Origin: JAOUJD01 sp963811265
GTDB lineage: Bacteria > Pseudomonadota > Gammaproteobacteria > Burkholderiales > Burkholderiaceae_F
DNA length: 64,000 nucleotides
Direction of reading: 5' to 3'
Assembly (NCBI GenBank): GCA_963811265.1
Contig: CAWEQS010000017.1
Location: 62,001 to 126,000, forward strand
A program made the translations under genes and the position numbers. Below the pieces are notes generated by a model. The model was not told the DNA's origin and ran no database searches. It worked only from the letters and a program-made list of their open reading frames with translations. Numbering within the stretch: the stretch's first letter is position 1; each line of letters begins with the position of its first letter. Below are positions 1 through 9,652 of the stretch, piece by piece.

Positions 1-971
1 GCCCGCCGCGTAGCACTGCGACGTGCGCCGGGAGCGGCACCGGCCGGTGCTTGCCGCGGATGATGGTGCCGTGCCGCAGGTCGCGGATGCCGGCGCTTCT
101 CGACCGGCCGAGCCGGGTGAGCGGCGCCGAGTACGGGCTGAGGCTCATCAGGTAATCGAGCCCGTGGCCGCCGCGTTCGAGCGGCGAACCGTGGTGCGGC
201 GTGCCGAGGAACACCAGCTTGCGCAGGCAGCTTCGTCCACGCGTGCCGCTTCGCTTCGCCGTGGTGACAGGCGCTGCGCGCCACGAGGCCGCCCATGCTG
301 TGGCCGAGGATCGTCAGTTCCTCGACCGGACACGGCCAGGCGGCGACGAGCTTCTCCAGCGTTTCCGCGAACTCCGCACCGTTGTCGGCGATATGCAGGC
401 CGCTGTTGTAGCGCAGGTAGAGCGGCGTGCAGCCGAGCGCACCGGCCAGTGCTGCGCCGTGATCGTGTCCCTCCCGCCGCCACTGCAGGTCGTTCAAGCA
501 CAGGCCGTGCACGAGGACCAGCAGGCGGCCGGTGGGCGCGGGTCCTCCCGCCGCGCGCAGCGAGCTCGCCGGATCGGCCAGGTCGACCGGCTGGCCGCGA
601 TAGCGCACGGACATCGGGATCGCCAGCGGGTTGGAGGTCCGGGCGAGGTAGTCGCCGTACACACCGTTGATGGCGGCCAGCAATGCATCCCGGCGCGGCC
701 CGGCCGCGCCTTCCGGCATCAGCTCGACCACCGGCGCGAGCGACGCGTCGATGCCGCGCCCGATGAGGTGCACGCTGCCGCGAACGGTGCGGTAGACGAA
801 GCCGGTGATGCCCCGCGTGGAGCCCGCGGCCGGCTTCCCGAGTGGCCAGGGCCGCCGCTGGATCGTGTGATGCATCCGCTCGACCACATCGACGAGCCCG
901 GCGGTCGCCTCGAACGCCAGGCGCGCCACCCCGTGCAGGTCGGCGGCGTGCGTCCGGTTCAGTTTCGCCAT
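1..971 (-). CDS. alpha/beta hydrolase (lipase-like), frameshifted, 3' end outside window
   Basis: The start is the ATG at 971; the gene runs off the left edge. The protein has an HG oxyanion motif (LVLVHGL) near residue 165 and the nucleophile elbow GHSMGG with Ser at residue 225, typical of alpha/beta hydrolases of the lipase/PGAP1 kind. A frameshift near 222-232 breaks the frame; in the other frame the protein continues with a GTPHHGSPLE motif and on to the window edge. It begins 13 nt after the stop of the upstream HTH gene, so the two probably share a transcript. The substrate cannot be read from the sequence. The family call is firm and the exact activity open; His and Asp of the triad are not assigned. 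Confidence 0.7.
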   Translation of the reverse strand, partial: MAKLNRTHAADLHGVARLAFEATAGLVDVVERMHHTIQRRPWPLGKPAAGSTRGITGFVYRTVRGSVHLIGRGIDASLAPVVELMPEGAAGPRRDALLAAINGVYGDYLARTSNPLAIPMSVRYRGQPVDLADPASSLRAAGGPAPTGRLLVLVHGLCLNDLQWRREGHDHGAALAGALGCTPLYLRYNSGLHIADNGAEFAETLEKLVAAWPCPVEELTILGHSMGGLVARSACHHGEAKRHAWTKLPAQAGVPRHAAPRFAARTRRPRARLPDEPQPVLGAAHPARPVEKRRHPRPAARHHHPRQAPAGAAPGARRSATRR

Positions 972-984
972 GATGGTTCTTTCC

Positions 985-1302
985 TCATGCAGTCAGGGCC
1001 TTGACGACCTCGACCGGGTTGTTGCGGATGGCGCGCAGCAGCGCGCGGGCCGGGCCGGTGGGCGAACGGCGCCCCTGCTCCCAGTTGCGCAGCGTCGCGA
1101 GTTCGATGCCGAGCAGTTCCGCGAACTTGGCCTGGCTGAGCCCGGTGAGCGCGCGCACCTCGCGCACGTCCACCGCGTCCTCGGCCGCGCGCGGCGCCTT
1201 GACGCGGCCCGTGGAGCCGATGAGCCGCGCGAGCCGCTTGCGCCGTTCGCGCCGCACCGCCCGTGACACCTCGAGCAAGGCCTCGAAGATCTCGTTGCCC
1301 AT
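985..1302 (-). CDS. XRE-family HTH regulator, HigA/NadS antitoxin-like
   Basis: This 105-aa protein carries a C-terminal helix-turn-helix (LTGLSQAKFAELLGIELAT, then LRNWEQGRR), as in NadS/HigA-type antitoxins and related DNA-binding proteins. The ATG at 1302 is chosen over an upstream start at 1368 because the family region begins with MGNEIFEALLE. HigA-like proteins usually sit beside a HigB/RelE toxin, but none is visible here; the next gene on the strand is the hydrolase, 13 nt downstream. It probably represses its own promoter: an inverted repeat lies immediately upstream of the start. Orphan antitoxin or plain regulator are both possible. Confidence 0.75.
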   Translation of the reverse strand: MGNEIFEALLEVSRAVRRERRKRLARLIGSTGRVKAPRAAEDAVDVREVRALTGLSQAKFAELLGIELATLRNWEQGRRSPTGPARALLRAIRNNPVEVVKALTA

Positions 1303-1304
1303 GG

Positions 1305-1320
1305 ACCACCCGTACGTGGT
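1305..1320 (-). promoter_or_regulatory. inverted repeat, candidate operator of the HTH regulator
   Basis: ACCAC and GTGGT arms separated by six bases lie directly before the regulator's start codon. Autoregulation by binding such a repeat is usual for this family; binding here is inferred. Confidence 0.35.
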
Positions 1321-1527
1321 TCGACTGATACCGTCGCATACCCTACGCCGCTGGCGCACGTACGTCAATGGCGTACCGCCTCTTGAAGCGTTCCTCCGCA
1401 GCCGCCTTGCGCGTCATCAACGCGGGCCGGCCTCGAGCCCCTAGACATAAGGCATGTCAGGCGCATGGGCCGGCTTAGGTCCGTGACCCGGCGCCGACTC
1501 GTCTTGCCTTCCTTCATGGAGCGATGC

Positions 1528-1836
1528 ATGGACAACACAGCGGACATCAAGAAATACACGACCGAGATCAACGCAGGCGCGCTGGCCGCGATCGAGAAGT
1601 TCCTCTCCATCGCCATGCGCAACCCGGACTCCGCGCTCGTTTCGACGTCGGACCCGAAGGAAATGGCGACCGTCCGTAACGGCTTCGCCGCCAAGAAACT
1701 CGGACTGGCGCCGGACGCCGCCGATGCCGGACTCAAGGCCGTGGCCGAGAAGATGAAGGGCGCCCCGCGGAAGAACCGGGTCACGTTCTACTACCTGCTC
1801 GCCGAAGCGACCGGCACGCTGGGCAAGCTGGCCTGA
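1528..1836 (+). CDS. DUF2853 family protein
   Basis: This 102-aa soluble protein matches the DUF2853 pattern: DIKKYT near the N-terminus, a central TSDPKEMATVRN stretch, the KKLGL segment and a C-terminal RVTFYYLLAE motif. The start at 1528 (MDNTADIKKY) is preferred to an in-frame upstream codon because it coincides with the family N-terminus. No catalytic residues or signal peptide are visible and the family has no established function. It is followed after 38 nt by the DUF4197 gene on the same strand, so co-transcription is possible. Confidence 0.8.
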   Translation: MDNTADIKKYTTEINAGALAAIEKFLSIAMRNPDSALVSTSDPKEMATVRNGFAAKKLGLAPDAADAGLKAVAEKMKGAPRKNRVTFYYLLAEATGTLGKLA

Positions 1837-1874
1837 CGCTTGCGGCGCGTGCGCATCGCACAGAGGAGCACCGC

Positions 1875-2615
1875 ATGAAGCGAAGTCTTGTGCTGGTCGC
1901 CGGGGCGCTGTTCGCGTGCCTGGCCTCGGCCCAGATGCCCAACGTCGACGACCTCATGAAAGGCGTCCGTTCACTGCCCAAGGCGCCCGCGAGCGGGGCG
2001 AGCGTTGGCGCCGGCGACGAGAAGACCAACGCCGCGGGCATCAAGGAAGCGCTTGCGGTGGGCACCGAGCGGGCGGTCAAGAGCCTCTCGCAGGTGGATG
2101 GCTACTTCGGCAACGCGGCGGTGAAGATCCTGATGCCGTCCAGCATCCAGAAAGTGGCGGAGGTGGCCCGCATGGCGGGGTACCAGAAGCAGGTCGACGA
2201 GTTCATCCTCAGCATGAATCGCGCGGCCGAGGCCGCCGCGCCGCAGGCCGCGCGCTACTTCGGCGACGCGATCCGCGACATGACGCTGGAGGACGTGCGC
2301 GGCATCCTCACGGGCGGCGACACGGCGGCCACCGAATTCTTCCGCCGCAAGACGCACGACAAGCTCTATGCGGCGTTCAAGCCGGTCGTGTCGAAGAAGG
2401 TCGACGAGGTCGGCGCGACCCGCGCCTACAAGGACATGATGGGTCGCTACACGAGCGTGCCGATGATGAGCAAGCAGTCGCTCGATCTCGACGACTACGT
2501 GACGAACAAGTCGCTCGACGGCCTGTTCCACATGGTCGGCGAGGAAGAGAAGAAGATCCGCACCAACCCCGTGGCGCGCACGACCGACCTGCTGAAGGCG
2601 GTGTTCGGCAAGTAG
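1875..2615 (+). CDS. DUF4197 domain-containing secreted protein
   Basis: This 246-aa protein starts with a clear signal peptide (MKRSLVLVAGALFACLASAQ, cut near residue 20). The rest is the mostly helical DUF4197 domain: GIKEALAVGTERAV near the N-terminus, NAAVKILMP, and a C-terminal LDGLFHMVGEEEKKIR segment typical of the family. AGAGGAG lies upstream of the ATG. DUF4197 proteins are predicted periplasmic and have no assigned activity. A hairpin at 2667-2689 separates it from the peptide transporter operon. Confidence 0.85.
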   Translation: MKRSLVLVAGALFACLASAQMPNVDDLMKGVRSLPKAPASGASVGAGDEKTNAAGIKEALAVGTERAVKSLSQVDGYFGNAAVKILMPSSIQKVAEVARMAGYQKQVDEFILSMNRAAEAAAPQAARYFGDAIRDMTLEDVRGILTGGDTAATEFFRRKTHDKLYAAFKPVVSKKVDEVGATRAYKDMMGRYTSVPMMSKQSLDLDDYVTNKSLDGLFHMVGEEEKKIRTNPVARTTDLLKAVFGK

Positions 2616-2666
2616 GCGTCGCTTCCGCACGCAGCGCGCTTCGCCGCGACGTGTCTTCGCGGCGAT

Positions 2667-2689
2667 GGGCGGGTCCGTTTGACCCGCCC
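2667..2689 (+). terminator. hairpin after the DUF4197 gene
   Basis: Perfect 9-bp stem GGGCGGGTC/GACCCGCCC with a CGTTT loop, 51 nt after the stop codon. There is no following T-run, so it is at best a weak intrinsic terminator. Confidence 0.4.
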
Positions 2690-2780
2690 GCCCCTCCCGC
2701 GCCACACTGCCGCACCTTGCGCCGGACACCCTCCAATCGTCCGGCCGGCATCGCAAAACGACACCCCTGGAGGAGACACC

Positions 2781-4322
2781 ATGCATGCCCGCAAGCCCGC
2801 CCGTTCCGGGCTGAAACTCGTCGCCGGCGCGGTCCTGGCCGGACTGCTCGCCGTCACCGGCCCGGCGCTCGCCGGCAAGAAGGACGACACGATCCGCTTC
2901 GCCTACGACCAGGCGCCGGAGAGCGTCGACCCGTTCTTCAACAACGTCCGCATCGGCGTGATCATCGGCGCCAACGTGTGGGACACGCTGGTCACGCTCG
3001 ACCCGAAGACCAACGAGTACAAGGGCAACCTCGCGAAGAGCTGGAAGCAGATCGACGACAAGACGATCGAGTTCGAACTGCGCCAGGGCGTCAAGTTCCA
3101 CAACGGCGAGGAGTTCGACGCCGACTCCGTCGTCTACACGCTGAACTTCGTCGCCGACCCGGCGAACAAGGTGACGACGCAGGCCAACGTCAACTGGATC
3201 GACAAGGCCACCAAGATCGACAAGTACAAGGTCCGCGTGACCACCAAGCAGGTGTTCCCGGCGGCCATCGAGTACCTCGCCGGGCCGGTGGTGATCCACC
3301 CGGCCAAGTACTACGCCGAGGTCGGACCGAAAGGCCAGAACGCCAAGCCGGTCGGCAGCGGCCCGTACCGCGTCGCCAACTACGTGCCGGGCAAGTCGAT
3401 CACGCTCGAGAAGAATCCCGCCTACTTCAAGGACAGCCCGAAGGGCATGGCGAAGATCAGCAAGGTCGAGATCCGTTTCATCCCGGACCGCCAGACGCAG
3501 ATGGCCGAGGCGCTGTCCGGCGGCGCCGACCTGATCATGCACGTGCCGAAGGACCAGGCCGACCAGGCCGCCAAGGTGCCGCACCTGCAGGTGCTGAGCG
3601 GCGAGACGATGCGCATCGCGTTCATGCAGCTCAACACGCTCGACAACACGCCGACGCCGGCGCTGAAGGATGCGCGCGTGCGCAAGGCGATCGCGCACGC
3701 GATCGACCGCGAGGCGATCGTGAAGAACATCGTCGGCGCCGGCTCGCGCGTGCTGCACACCCAGTGCTTCCCGTCGCAGTTCGGCTGCACCGACCAGGGC
3801 GCCGCGCGCTACGCGTACGACCCGGCGCTGGCGAAGAAGCTGCTGGCCGAGGCGGGCTTCCCGAACGGCTTCGAGACGGAGATCGTCGCGTACCGCGAGC
3901 GCAACCAGACCGAGGCGATCATCAACAACCTGCAGCAGGTCGGCATCAAGGCCAAGCTCAACTTCTCGCAGTACGCCGCCATGCGCGACGCGATCCGCGC
4001 CGGCAAGGCCTCGCTGACGCACCAGACCTGGGGCTCGTTCTCGGTCAACGACGTGTCGGCGTCCATTCCCGTGTGGTTCGGCGGCGAGGCGGACGACGTC
4101 ACGCGCGACAAGGAAACGCAGGAACTGCTGAAGAAGGGCAACAACTCGGTCGACCCGAAGGTGCGCCAGCAGGCCTACCAGCAGGCGCTGAAGAGGATCG
4201 CCGACAACTCGTACTCGGTGCCGCTGTGGTCGCTGCCGGTGTACTACGTGGCGAGCAAGGAACTGAACTTCACGGCCTATCCGGACGAGATGGTCCGCCT
4301 GTGGGAGATGACCTGGAAGTGA
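2781..4322 (+). CDS. ABC transporter substrate-binding protein, peptide family (SBP_bac_5)
   Basis: This 513-aa periplasmic binding protein of the DppA/OppA family delivers di- or oligopeptides to the importer encoded just downstream. A signal peptide of about 31 residues ends at GPALA. Family landmarks include the N-terminal APESVDPFFN segment, LRQGVKFHNGEEFDADSV, the GSGPYRVANY motif and the C-terminal PLWSLPVYY. The ATG at 2781 follows a GGAGGA Shine-Dalgarno sequence with normal spacing. It is the intact first gene of a five-gene transporter operon that ends beside an M20 peptidase, which supports a peptide substrate, although nickel, sugars and opines are also bound by this family. Confidence 0.9.
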   Translation: MHARKPARSGLKLVAGAVLAGLLAVTGPALAGKKDDTIRFAYDQAPESVDPFFNNVRIGVIIGANVWDTLVTLDPKTNEYKGNLAKSWKQIDDKTIEFELRQGVKFHNGEEFDADSVVYTLNFVADPANKVTTQANVNWIDKATKIDKYKVRVTTKQVFPAAIEYLAGPVVIHPAKYYAEVGPKGQNAKPVGSGPYRVANYVPGKSITLEKNPAYFKDSPKGMAKISKVEIRFIPDRQTQMAEALSGGADLIMHVPKDQADQAAKVPHLQVLSGETMRIAFMQLNTLDNTPTPALKDARVRKAIAHAIDREAIVKNIVGAGSRVLHTQCFPSQFGCTDQGAARYAYDPALAKKLLAEAGFPNGFETEIVAYRERNQTEAIINNLQQVGIKAKLNFSQYAAMRDAIRAGKASLTHQTWGSFSVNDVSASIPVWFGGEADDVTRDKETQELLKKGNNSVDPKVRQQAYQQALKRIADNSYSVPLWSLPVYYVASKELNFTAYPDEMVRLWEMTWK

Positions 4323-4363
4323 CCGGGTTGGTGAACTAGGCAGCAGGCCGGGCAGGCGCGGAG

Positions 4364-5284
4364 GTGGGCGGGTACATCCTGAAACGGCTGGGGCTGGCGA
4401 TTGCCGTTGCGCTGGCCGTGTCGATGATCGCCTTCCTGCTGCTGCGCCTGTCGGGCGACCCGGCCATCGCGATCGCGGGCGAAGGCGCGCGGTCCGAAGA
4501 CATCGAGCTGATCCGCAAGACCTACGGCTTCGACCGGCCGCTGCCGGTGCAGTACGTCGAATGGCTCGGCAAGACGCTCGCGCGGCGACTTCGGCGAGTC
4601 GATCTACTTCAAGACGGCGGCCGCGCCGCTGATCTTCGCGAAGCTCGAGACGACGATGGTGCTGGGCGCTGCTCGCGCTCGCCTTCGCGCTCGCGATCTC
4701 GATCCCGCTCGGCGTGATGGCCGCGGTCTACCGCAACAGCTGGATCGACCGGCTGTGCCTCGCGCTGGCGGTGCTCGGGCAGGCGCTGCCGAACTTCTTC
4801 TTCGCGCTGCTGCTGATCATGCTGTTCTCGATCTCGCTGCGCTGGCTGCCGGTGTCCGGCAGCGGCACCTGGCAGCACTTCGTGATGCCGACGATCGCGC
4901 TCGGCTACTACGCGGCGCCGGCGTTCATGCGGCTGATCCGCGCCGGGCATGATCGAGGTGCTGGAGGCCGACTACATCCGCACCGCGCGCGCCAAGGGGC
5001 TGCCGGCGAGCAAGGTGATCTTCAAGCACGCGCTGCGCAACGCCGTGGTGCCGGTGGTGGCGCTGGCGGCCGTGCAGCTCGGCTTCCTGCTCGGCGGCTC
5101 GGTGGTGATCGAGACGATCTTCGCGCTCGACGGCCTCGGCTACCTCGCCTACCAGAGCATCACCTACAAGGACTTCCCGGTGATGCAGAGCATCGTGCTG
5201 CTGCTGTCGGTGATCTACGTCGTGCTGACGCTCGCCTCCGACATCGCCAACGCGTGGCTCGATCCGCGCATCCGGGTCGCCTGA
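4364..5284 (+). CDS. peptide ABC transporter permease, DppB type (three frameshifts)
   Basis: First inner-membrane permease of the importer. The GTG at 4364 begins MGGYILKRLGLAIAV, the usual DppB/OppB first membrane helix. The protein is broken near 4585 (after EWLGKTLA), near 4668 and near 4947, but resumes in frame each time. The final segment holds the permease loop that contacts the ATPases (DYIRTARAKGLPASKV...HALRNAVVPV) and ends DPRIRVA. With the shifts repaired it would be about 306 residues, the normal length. Because all conserved blocks are kept, sequence error is more likely than a pseudogene. Confidence 0.8.
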
Positions 5285-5339
5285 TCATGTCCAGCAGCCG
5301 TCAGCCGCGTCAGCAGCGGGCGTCGAACCCGGCGGCACG

Positions 5340-6199
5340 GTGATCGCCGCGCCCGGCCTCTGGCGCCGCGTGTGGAAGAACAAGGCGGTCGTGGTCGGCG
5401 GCGCGCTGCTGCTCGCGATCGTGTTCATCGCGCTCGCCGCCCCGTGGATCGCGCCGTACGACCCGTACGCGCAGGACCTCGCCAACCGCAACGTGCCGCC
5501 GTTCTGGTACGAGCAGGGCTCGTGGCTGCACCCGCTCGGCACCGACCCGCTCGGGCGCGACTACCTGTCGCGGCTGATCTACGGCGCGCGCATCTCGCTG
5601 CTGATCGGCGTCTCGGTGGCGATCATCTCGGGGCTGATCGGCACCACGATGGGCATGCTCGCCGGCTACTTCGGCGGCAGGACCGACATGCTGGTGAGCT
5701 TCATGGTCACCACGCGGCTGTCGATGCCGGTGATCCTGGTCGCGCTCGCCACCGTGGCGCTGGTCGGCGGCTCGCTGTGGGTCGTGATCATGGTGCTGGG
5801 CCTGCTGAAGTGGGACCGCTTCGCGGTCGTGATGCGCAGCGCCACGCAGCAGGTGCGCTCGCTCGACTACGTCGCCGCCGCGCAGGCGGCGGGCGCGTCG
5901 ACGCGCGCGCGTGCTGCTCGGCGAAGTGCTGCCCAACGTGATGCCGCACCTGATCGTCGTCGCCACGCTGGAGGTGGCGAGCGCGATCCTGCTCGAAGCC
6001 GCGCTGTCCTTCCTCGGCCTCGGCGTGCAGCCGCCGCTGCCGTCCTGGGGGCTGATGATCTCCGAGGCCAAGGCGTACATGTTCTTCTCGTTCTGGCTGA
6101 TCGCGCTGCCCGGCGCGCGCGCTGGCGATCGCTGGTCTTCGCGATCAACCTGCCGGCGACGGCCTGCGCGACATGCTGGCGCCCGAAGGACGCGCATGA
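5340..6199 (+). CDS. peptide ABC transporter permease, DppC type (frameshifted)
   Basis: Second permease of the importer. It has the N-terminal LWRRVWKNKAVVVGG helix, the hallmark HPLGTDPLGRDYLSRLIYG block, and the ATPase-contact loop around YVAAAQAAGAS. Frameshifts near 5908, 6118 and 6156 split it; the remaining pieces give LLGEVLPNVMPHLIV, ALSFLGLGVQPPLPSWG and the terminal LRDMLAPEGRA, all standard for DppC. The true start could instead be the ATG at 5287, which would need another shift before 5340. Its stop overlaps the next start as ATGA. Confidence 0.8.
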
Positions 6200-7194
6200 G
6201 CGCAGTGCTGAAGCCGAGTCCGGCGACGTCGTCCTCGAGGTCGAGGGCCTCGGCGTCGACATCGCCACGCCGCGCGGCCCGCTGCGCGCGGTGCGCGACG
6301 TGTCGTTCCAGGTGAAGCGCGGCGAGACGCTGTGCCTGGTCGGCGAGTCCGGCTGCGGCAAGTCGATCACGGCGCTGGCGGTGATGGGCCTGCTGCCGCG
6401 CGCGGCGAAGCGGCGGGCGACGAAGCTCGCGCTGCTCGGCGAGGACCTGCTGAAGGCGTCGGCCAGGCGCGTCAACGCGCTGCGCGGCAACCGCATGGCG
6501 ATGATCTTCCAGGAGCCGATGACCGCGCTGAACCCGGCCTACACGATCGGCAACCAGCTGATGGAGGGCTATCTGCGCCACCGCGGCGGCGGCGCGGCCA
6601 AGGCGCGCGAGCGCGCCGATCGAGCTGCTCGGCAAGGTGGGCATCGCGTCGGCGGCCGAGCGGCTGGGGCAGTATCCGCACCAGCTCTCCGGCGGGCTGC
6701 GCCAGCGCGTGATGATCGCGATGGCGCTGATGTGCGGCCCGGAGCTGCTGATCGCCGACGAGCCGACCACCGCGCTCGACGTCACGATCCAGGCGCAGAT
6801 CCTGCGGCTGCTCGCCGACCTGCAGAAGGACCTCGGCATCGCGATGGTGCTGATCACGCACGACCTCGGCGTCGTCGCGCGCATCGCCCACCGCGTGGCG
6901 GTGATGTACGCCGGCGAGATCGTCGAGGAAGGCACGGCCGAGCGCGTGTTCGCGTCCCCGCGCCATCCCTACACGCGCGGGCTGCTCAGCTGCATCCCGG
7001 TGCCGGGGCGCACCGCGCGCGGCGGCCGGCTCGGCACGATCCCCGGCGTGGTGCCGTCGCTGGTCGGCGAGATCCGCGGCTGCGGCTTCCGCGAGCGCTG
7101 CGCGTATGCGCGGCCCGAGTGCGCCGGCGCGGTGCCGCTGCGCAGCCGGGGTGAACATCACTGGCGGTGCATCCACGAGGAGCTGCCGACGTGA
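6196..7194 (+). CDS. peptide ABC transporter ATP-binding protein, DppD type (frameshifted)
   Basis: First ATPase of the importer. It shows Walker A GESGCGKS, the Q-loop in FQEPMTALNP, the signature LSGGLRQRVMIAMAL, Walker B LLIADEPTTALD, the H-loop LITHDLGVV, and the C-terminal oligopeptide/dipeptide extension with its cysteine cluster (GCGFRERCAYARPEC), which in this family can bind an iron-sulfur cluster. The ATG at 6196 overlaps the previous stop by four bases. Frameshifts lie near 6222 and 6619. It is followed closely by the partner ATPase. Confidence 0.85.
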
Positions 7195-7203
7195 GCCGCC
7201 GCC

Positions 7204-8208
7204 ATGACCGCGTCGACGCCGCTGATGGAGGCGCGCGCGGTGACGCGCACGTTCTCGCTCGGCGCGACCTTCTTCCGCAAGGGCCGCACGCTGCACGCCG
7301 TCAACGGCGTCGATCTCGAGATCCGGCGCGGCGACGTGCTCGGCATCGTCGGCGAGTCCGGCTGCGGCAAGTCGACGCTGGCGCGGATGCTGCTGGGACT
7401 GCTCGCGCCGACGAGCGGCCGCATCGCGCTCGACGGCGAGGACGTCACCGCGCTCGGCCGCAAGGCGGTCGCGCGGCGCGTGCAGCCGGTGTTCCAGGAC
7501 CCGTACTCGTCGCTGAACCCGCGCCGCGGCATCGCGTCGATCGTCGCGCTGCCGCTCGACGTGCACGGCATCGGCACGGCGGCCGAGCGGCGCGCCAGGT
7601 CGATCGAGATGCTGGAGCGCGTCGGCCTGCCGGCGCGCTACGCCGACAACACGCCGGGGCAGCTGTCCGGCGGCCAGCGCCAGCGCGTCGCGATCGCGCG
7701 CGCGCTGGTGATGCAGCCCGAGATCGTCATCTGCGACGAGCCGACGTCGGCGCTCGACGTCTCGGTGCAGGCGCAGATCCTGAACCTGCTGATGGACCTG
7801 CGGCGCGACTTCGGCCTGACCTACGTCTTCATCAGCCACAACCTCGCGGTGGTCGAGCACATCGCCACGCAGGTCGCGGTGATGTACCTCGGCCGGGTCG
7901 TCGAGCAGGCCGACACCGAGCGGCTGTTCCGCGCGCCGCGCCACCCGTACACGCAGGCGCTGCTGGCGTCGGTGCTGACGCCGGAGCCGGGGCTCGGCGT
8001 GCCGGACATCGGGCTCGGGCTGGCGTTTCCCGATCCGCTCAATCCGCCGCCGGGCTGCCCGTTCCATCCGCGCTGTGCGCGGCGGATGGCCCACTGCGGC
8101 ACGCAGGTGCCCGAACTGCTCCGCGGCCCGGAGGGCGCGGTGGCGTGCCACCTGTATCCGCCGCCGACAGGCACTGGCCGCCTGAACGCGCGCGAATGCG
8201 AACACTGA
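7204..8208 (+). CDS. peptide ABC transporter ATP-binding protein, DppF type
   Basis: Intact 334-aa second ATPase of the importer; it forms the nucleotide-binding heterodimer with the upstream protein. Motifs: Walker A GESGCGKST near residue 57, FQDPYSSLNPR Q-loop, signature LSGGQRQRVAIARAL, Walker B IVICDEPTSALD, H-loop FISHNLAVVEHI. The C-terminus carries the oligopeptide_HPY extension (FPDPLNPPPGCPFHPRC). It starts nine nt after the preceding stop and ends 34 nt before the peptidase gene, so all six genes probably form one operon. Confidence 0.9.
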   Translation: MTASTPLMEARAVTRTFSLGATFFRKGRTLHAVNGVDLEIRRGDVLGIVGESGCGKSTLARMLLGLLAPTSGRIALDGEDVTALGRKAVARRVQPVFQDPYSSLNPRRGIASIVALPLDVHGIGTAAERRARSIEMLERVGLPARYADNTPGQLSGGQRQRVAIARALVMQPEIVICDEPTSALDVSVQAQILNLLMDLRRDFGLTYVFISHNLAVVEHIATQVAVMYLGRVVEQADTERLFRAPRHPYTQALLASVLTPEPGLGVPDIGLGLAFPDPLNPPPGCPFHPRCARRMAHCGTQVPELLRGPEGAVACHLYPPPTGTGRLNARECEH

Positions 8209-8242
8209 CCGAACGAGACAACGACGCATCGAGGAGGGCCAC

Positions 8243-9639
8243 ATGACCCGCACCGCCGCCATCACCCGCTCCGAGAAACAATTCGACTCGGGCGAATTCA
8301 AGGCCCTCCTCGCGCGCCGGATCGCCATTCCGACCGAGAGCCAGAACCCCGACCGCGCGCCGGTGCTGGCGCAGTACCTGCACGAGGAACTGCAGCCCGC
8401 GTTCGAGGCGATGGGCTTCGAGTGCCGCACGCTGCCCAACCCGAAGGGCAAGGGCCCGTTCCTGTACGCGCAGCGCATCGAGGACCCGAAGCTGCCGACG
8501 GTGTTCGGCTACGGCCACGGCGACGTGATCCGCGGGCTCGAGCCCGAGTGGCTCGAGGGCCTGTCGCCGTGGACGCTGACCGAGCGCGACGGCCGCTGGT
8601 ACGGGCGCGGCATCGCCGACAACAAGGGCCAGCACTCGGTCAACATGCAGGCGATGGCCAACGTGCTCGCCGAGCGCGGCCGCCTCGGCTTCAACTCGAA
8701 GATGCTGATCGAGATGGGCGAGGAGACCGGCTCGCCGGGCCTGCGCGAGGTGTGCGCGCAGAACAGCGAACTCTTCAAGGCCGACCTGCTGATCGCCTCC
8801 GATGGCCCGCGCCTGCGCGCCGACCGGCCGACGATCTTCCTCGGCTCGCGCGGCAGCTTCAACTTCGACCTGACGATCGAGGCGCGCAAGGGCGGAGCGC
8901 ACTCCGGCAACTGGGGTGGGCTGATCTCCAACCCCGGCCTGCAACTCGCGCACGCGATCGCCAGCATCGCGGGGCCGACCGGGCAGATCCGCGTGCCCGA
9001 GTGGGTGCCGAGCGAGTTGCCCGCGTCCGTGCGCCGCGCGCTCGCCGACTGCGAAGTCGACGGCGGCGCCGACGGCCCGGCGATCGAGCCGTGGTGGGGC
9101 GAGCCGGGCCTGTCGCCCGCCGAGCGCGTGTTCGGCTGGTGCTCGTTCGAAGTGCTCGCGTACAAGACCGGCAACCCGGAGACACCGGTCAACGCGATCC
9201 CGCCGCGCGCGTGGGCGCGCTGCCAGCTGCGCTTCGTCGTCGGCATCGACGAGGCGCAGATCCTGCCGGCGCTGCGCCGCCACCTCGACCGCCAGGGCTT
9301 CCCGATGGTGAAGATCGCCGCGACGCGCGAGGAGATGTTCCACGCGACGCGCATCGATCCCGAGGACCCGTGGGTGCCAGTGGGCGATGGCGTCGCTCGC
9401 ACGCACCAGCGGCAAGAAGCCCGCGCTGCTGCCGAACCTGGGCGGCTCGCTGCCCAACGACATCTTCACCGACGTGCTCGGCCTGCGCACGGTGTGGGTG
9501 CCGCACTCGTATCCGGGCTGCTCGCAGCACGCGCCGAACGAGCACCTGCCGCCCGAGGTGCTGCGCGAGGCGCTCAGCGGTGATGACCGGGCTGTACTGG
9601 GATCTCGGCGCGGGCAACACGCCGAAGCAGGCGTCGTAG
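8243..9639 (+). CDS. M20 family metallopeptidase (two frameshifts)
   Basis: Zinc-dependent exopeptidase of the M20 (dipeptidase/acetylornithine deacetylase) family. The metal and catalytic residues are present: GYGHGDV (His ligand and catalytic Asp), GRGIADNKGQHS (bridging Asp), EMGEETGSPG (catalytic and metal Glu) and LIASDGPR (Asp ligand). The usual lid-domain segment (KGGAHSGNWGG) follows. The frame is lost near 9378 and 9580, but the last pieces (LLPNLGGSLPNDIF, YPGCSQHAPNEHLP with the C-terminal His ligand, and GLYWDLGAGN) complete the fold. Placed after a peptide importer with an AGGAGG-like ribosome site, it probably hydrolyses imported peptides. Confidence 0.85.
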
Positions 9640-9652
9640 CGTCCGCCCGCGA

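Noticed and set aside
1971..4022. Minus-strand frame of about 680 codons
   Set aside because: Covers DUF4197 and the binding-protein gene in antisense; both sense proteins have clear family motifs.
5310..6935. Minus-strand frame opposite the permease and ATPase genes
   Set aside because: The sense strand encodes DppC/DppD motifs despite frameshifts; the antisense product has none.
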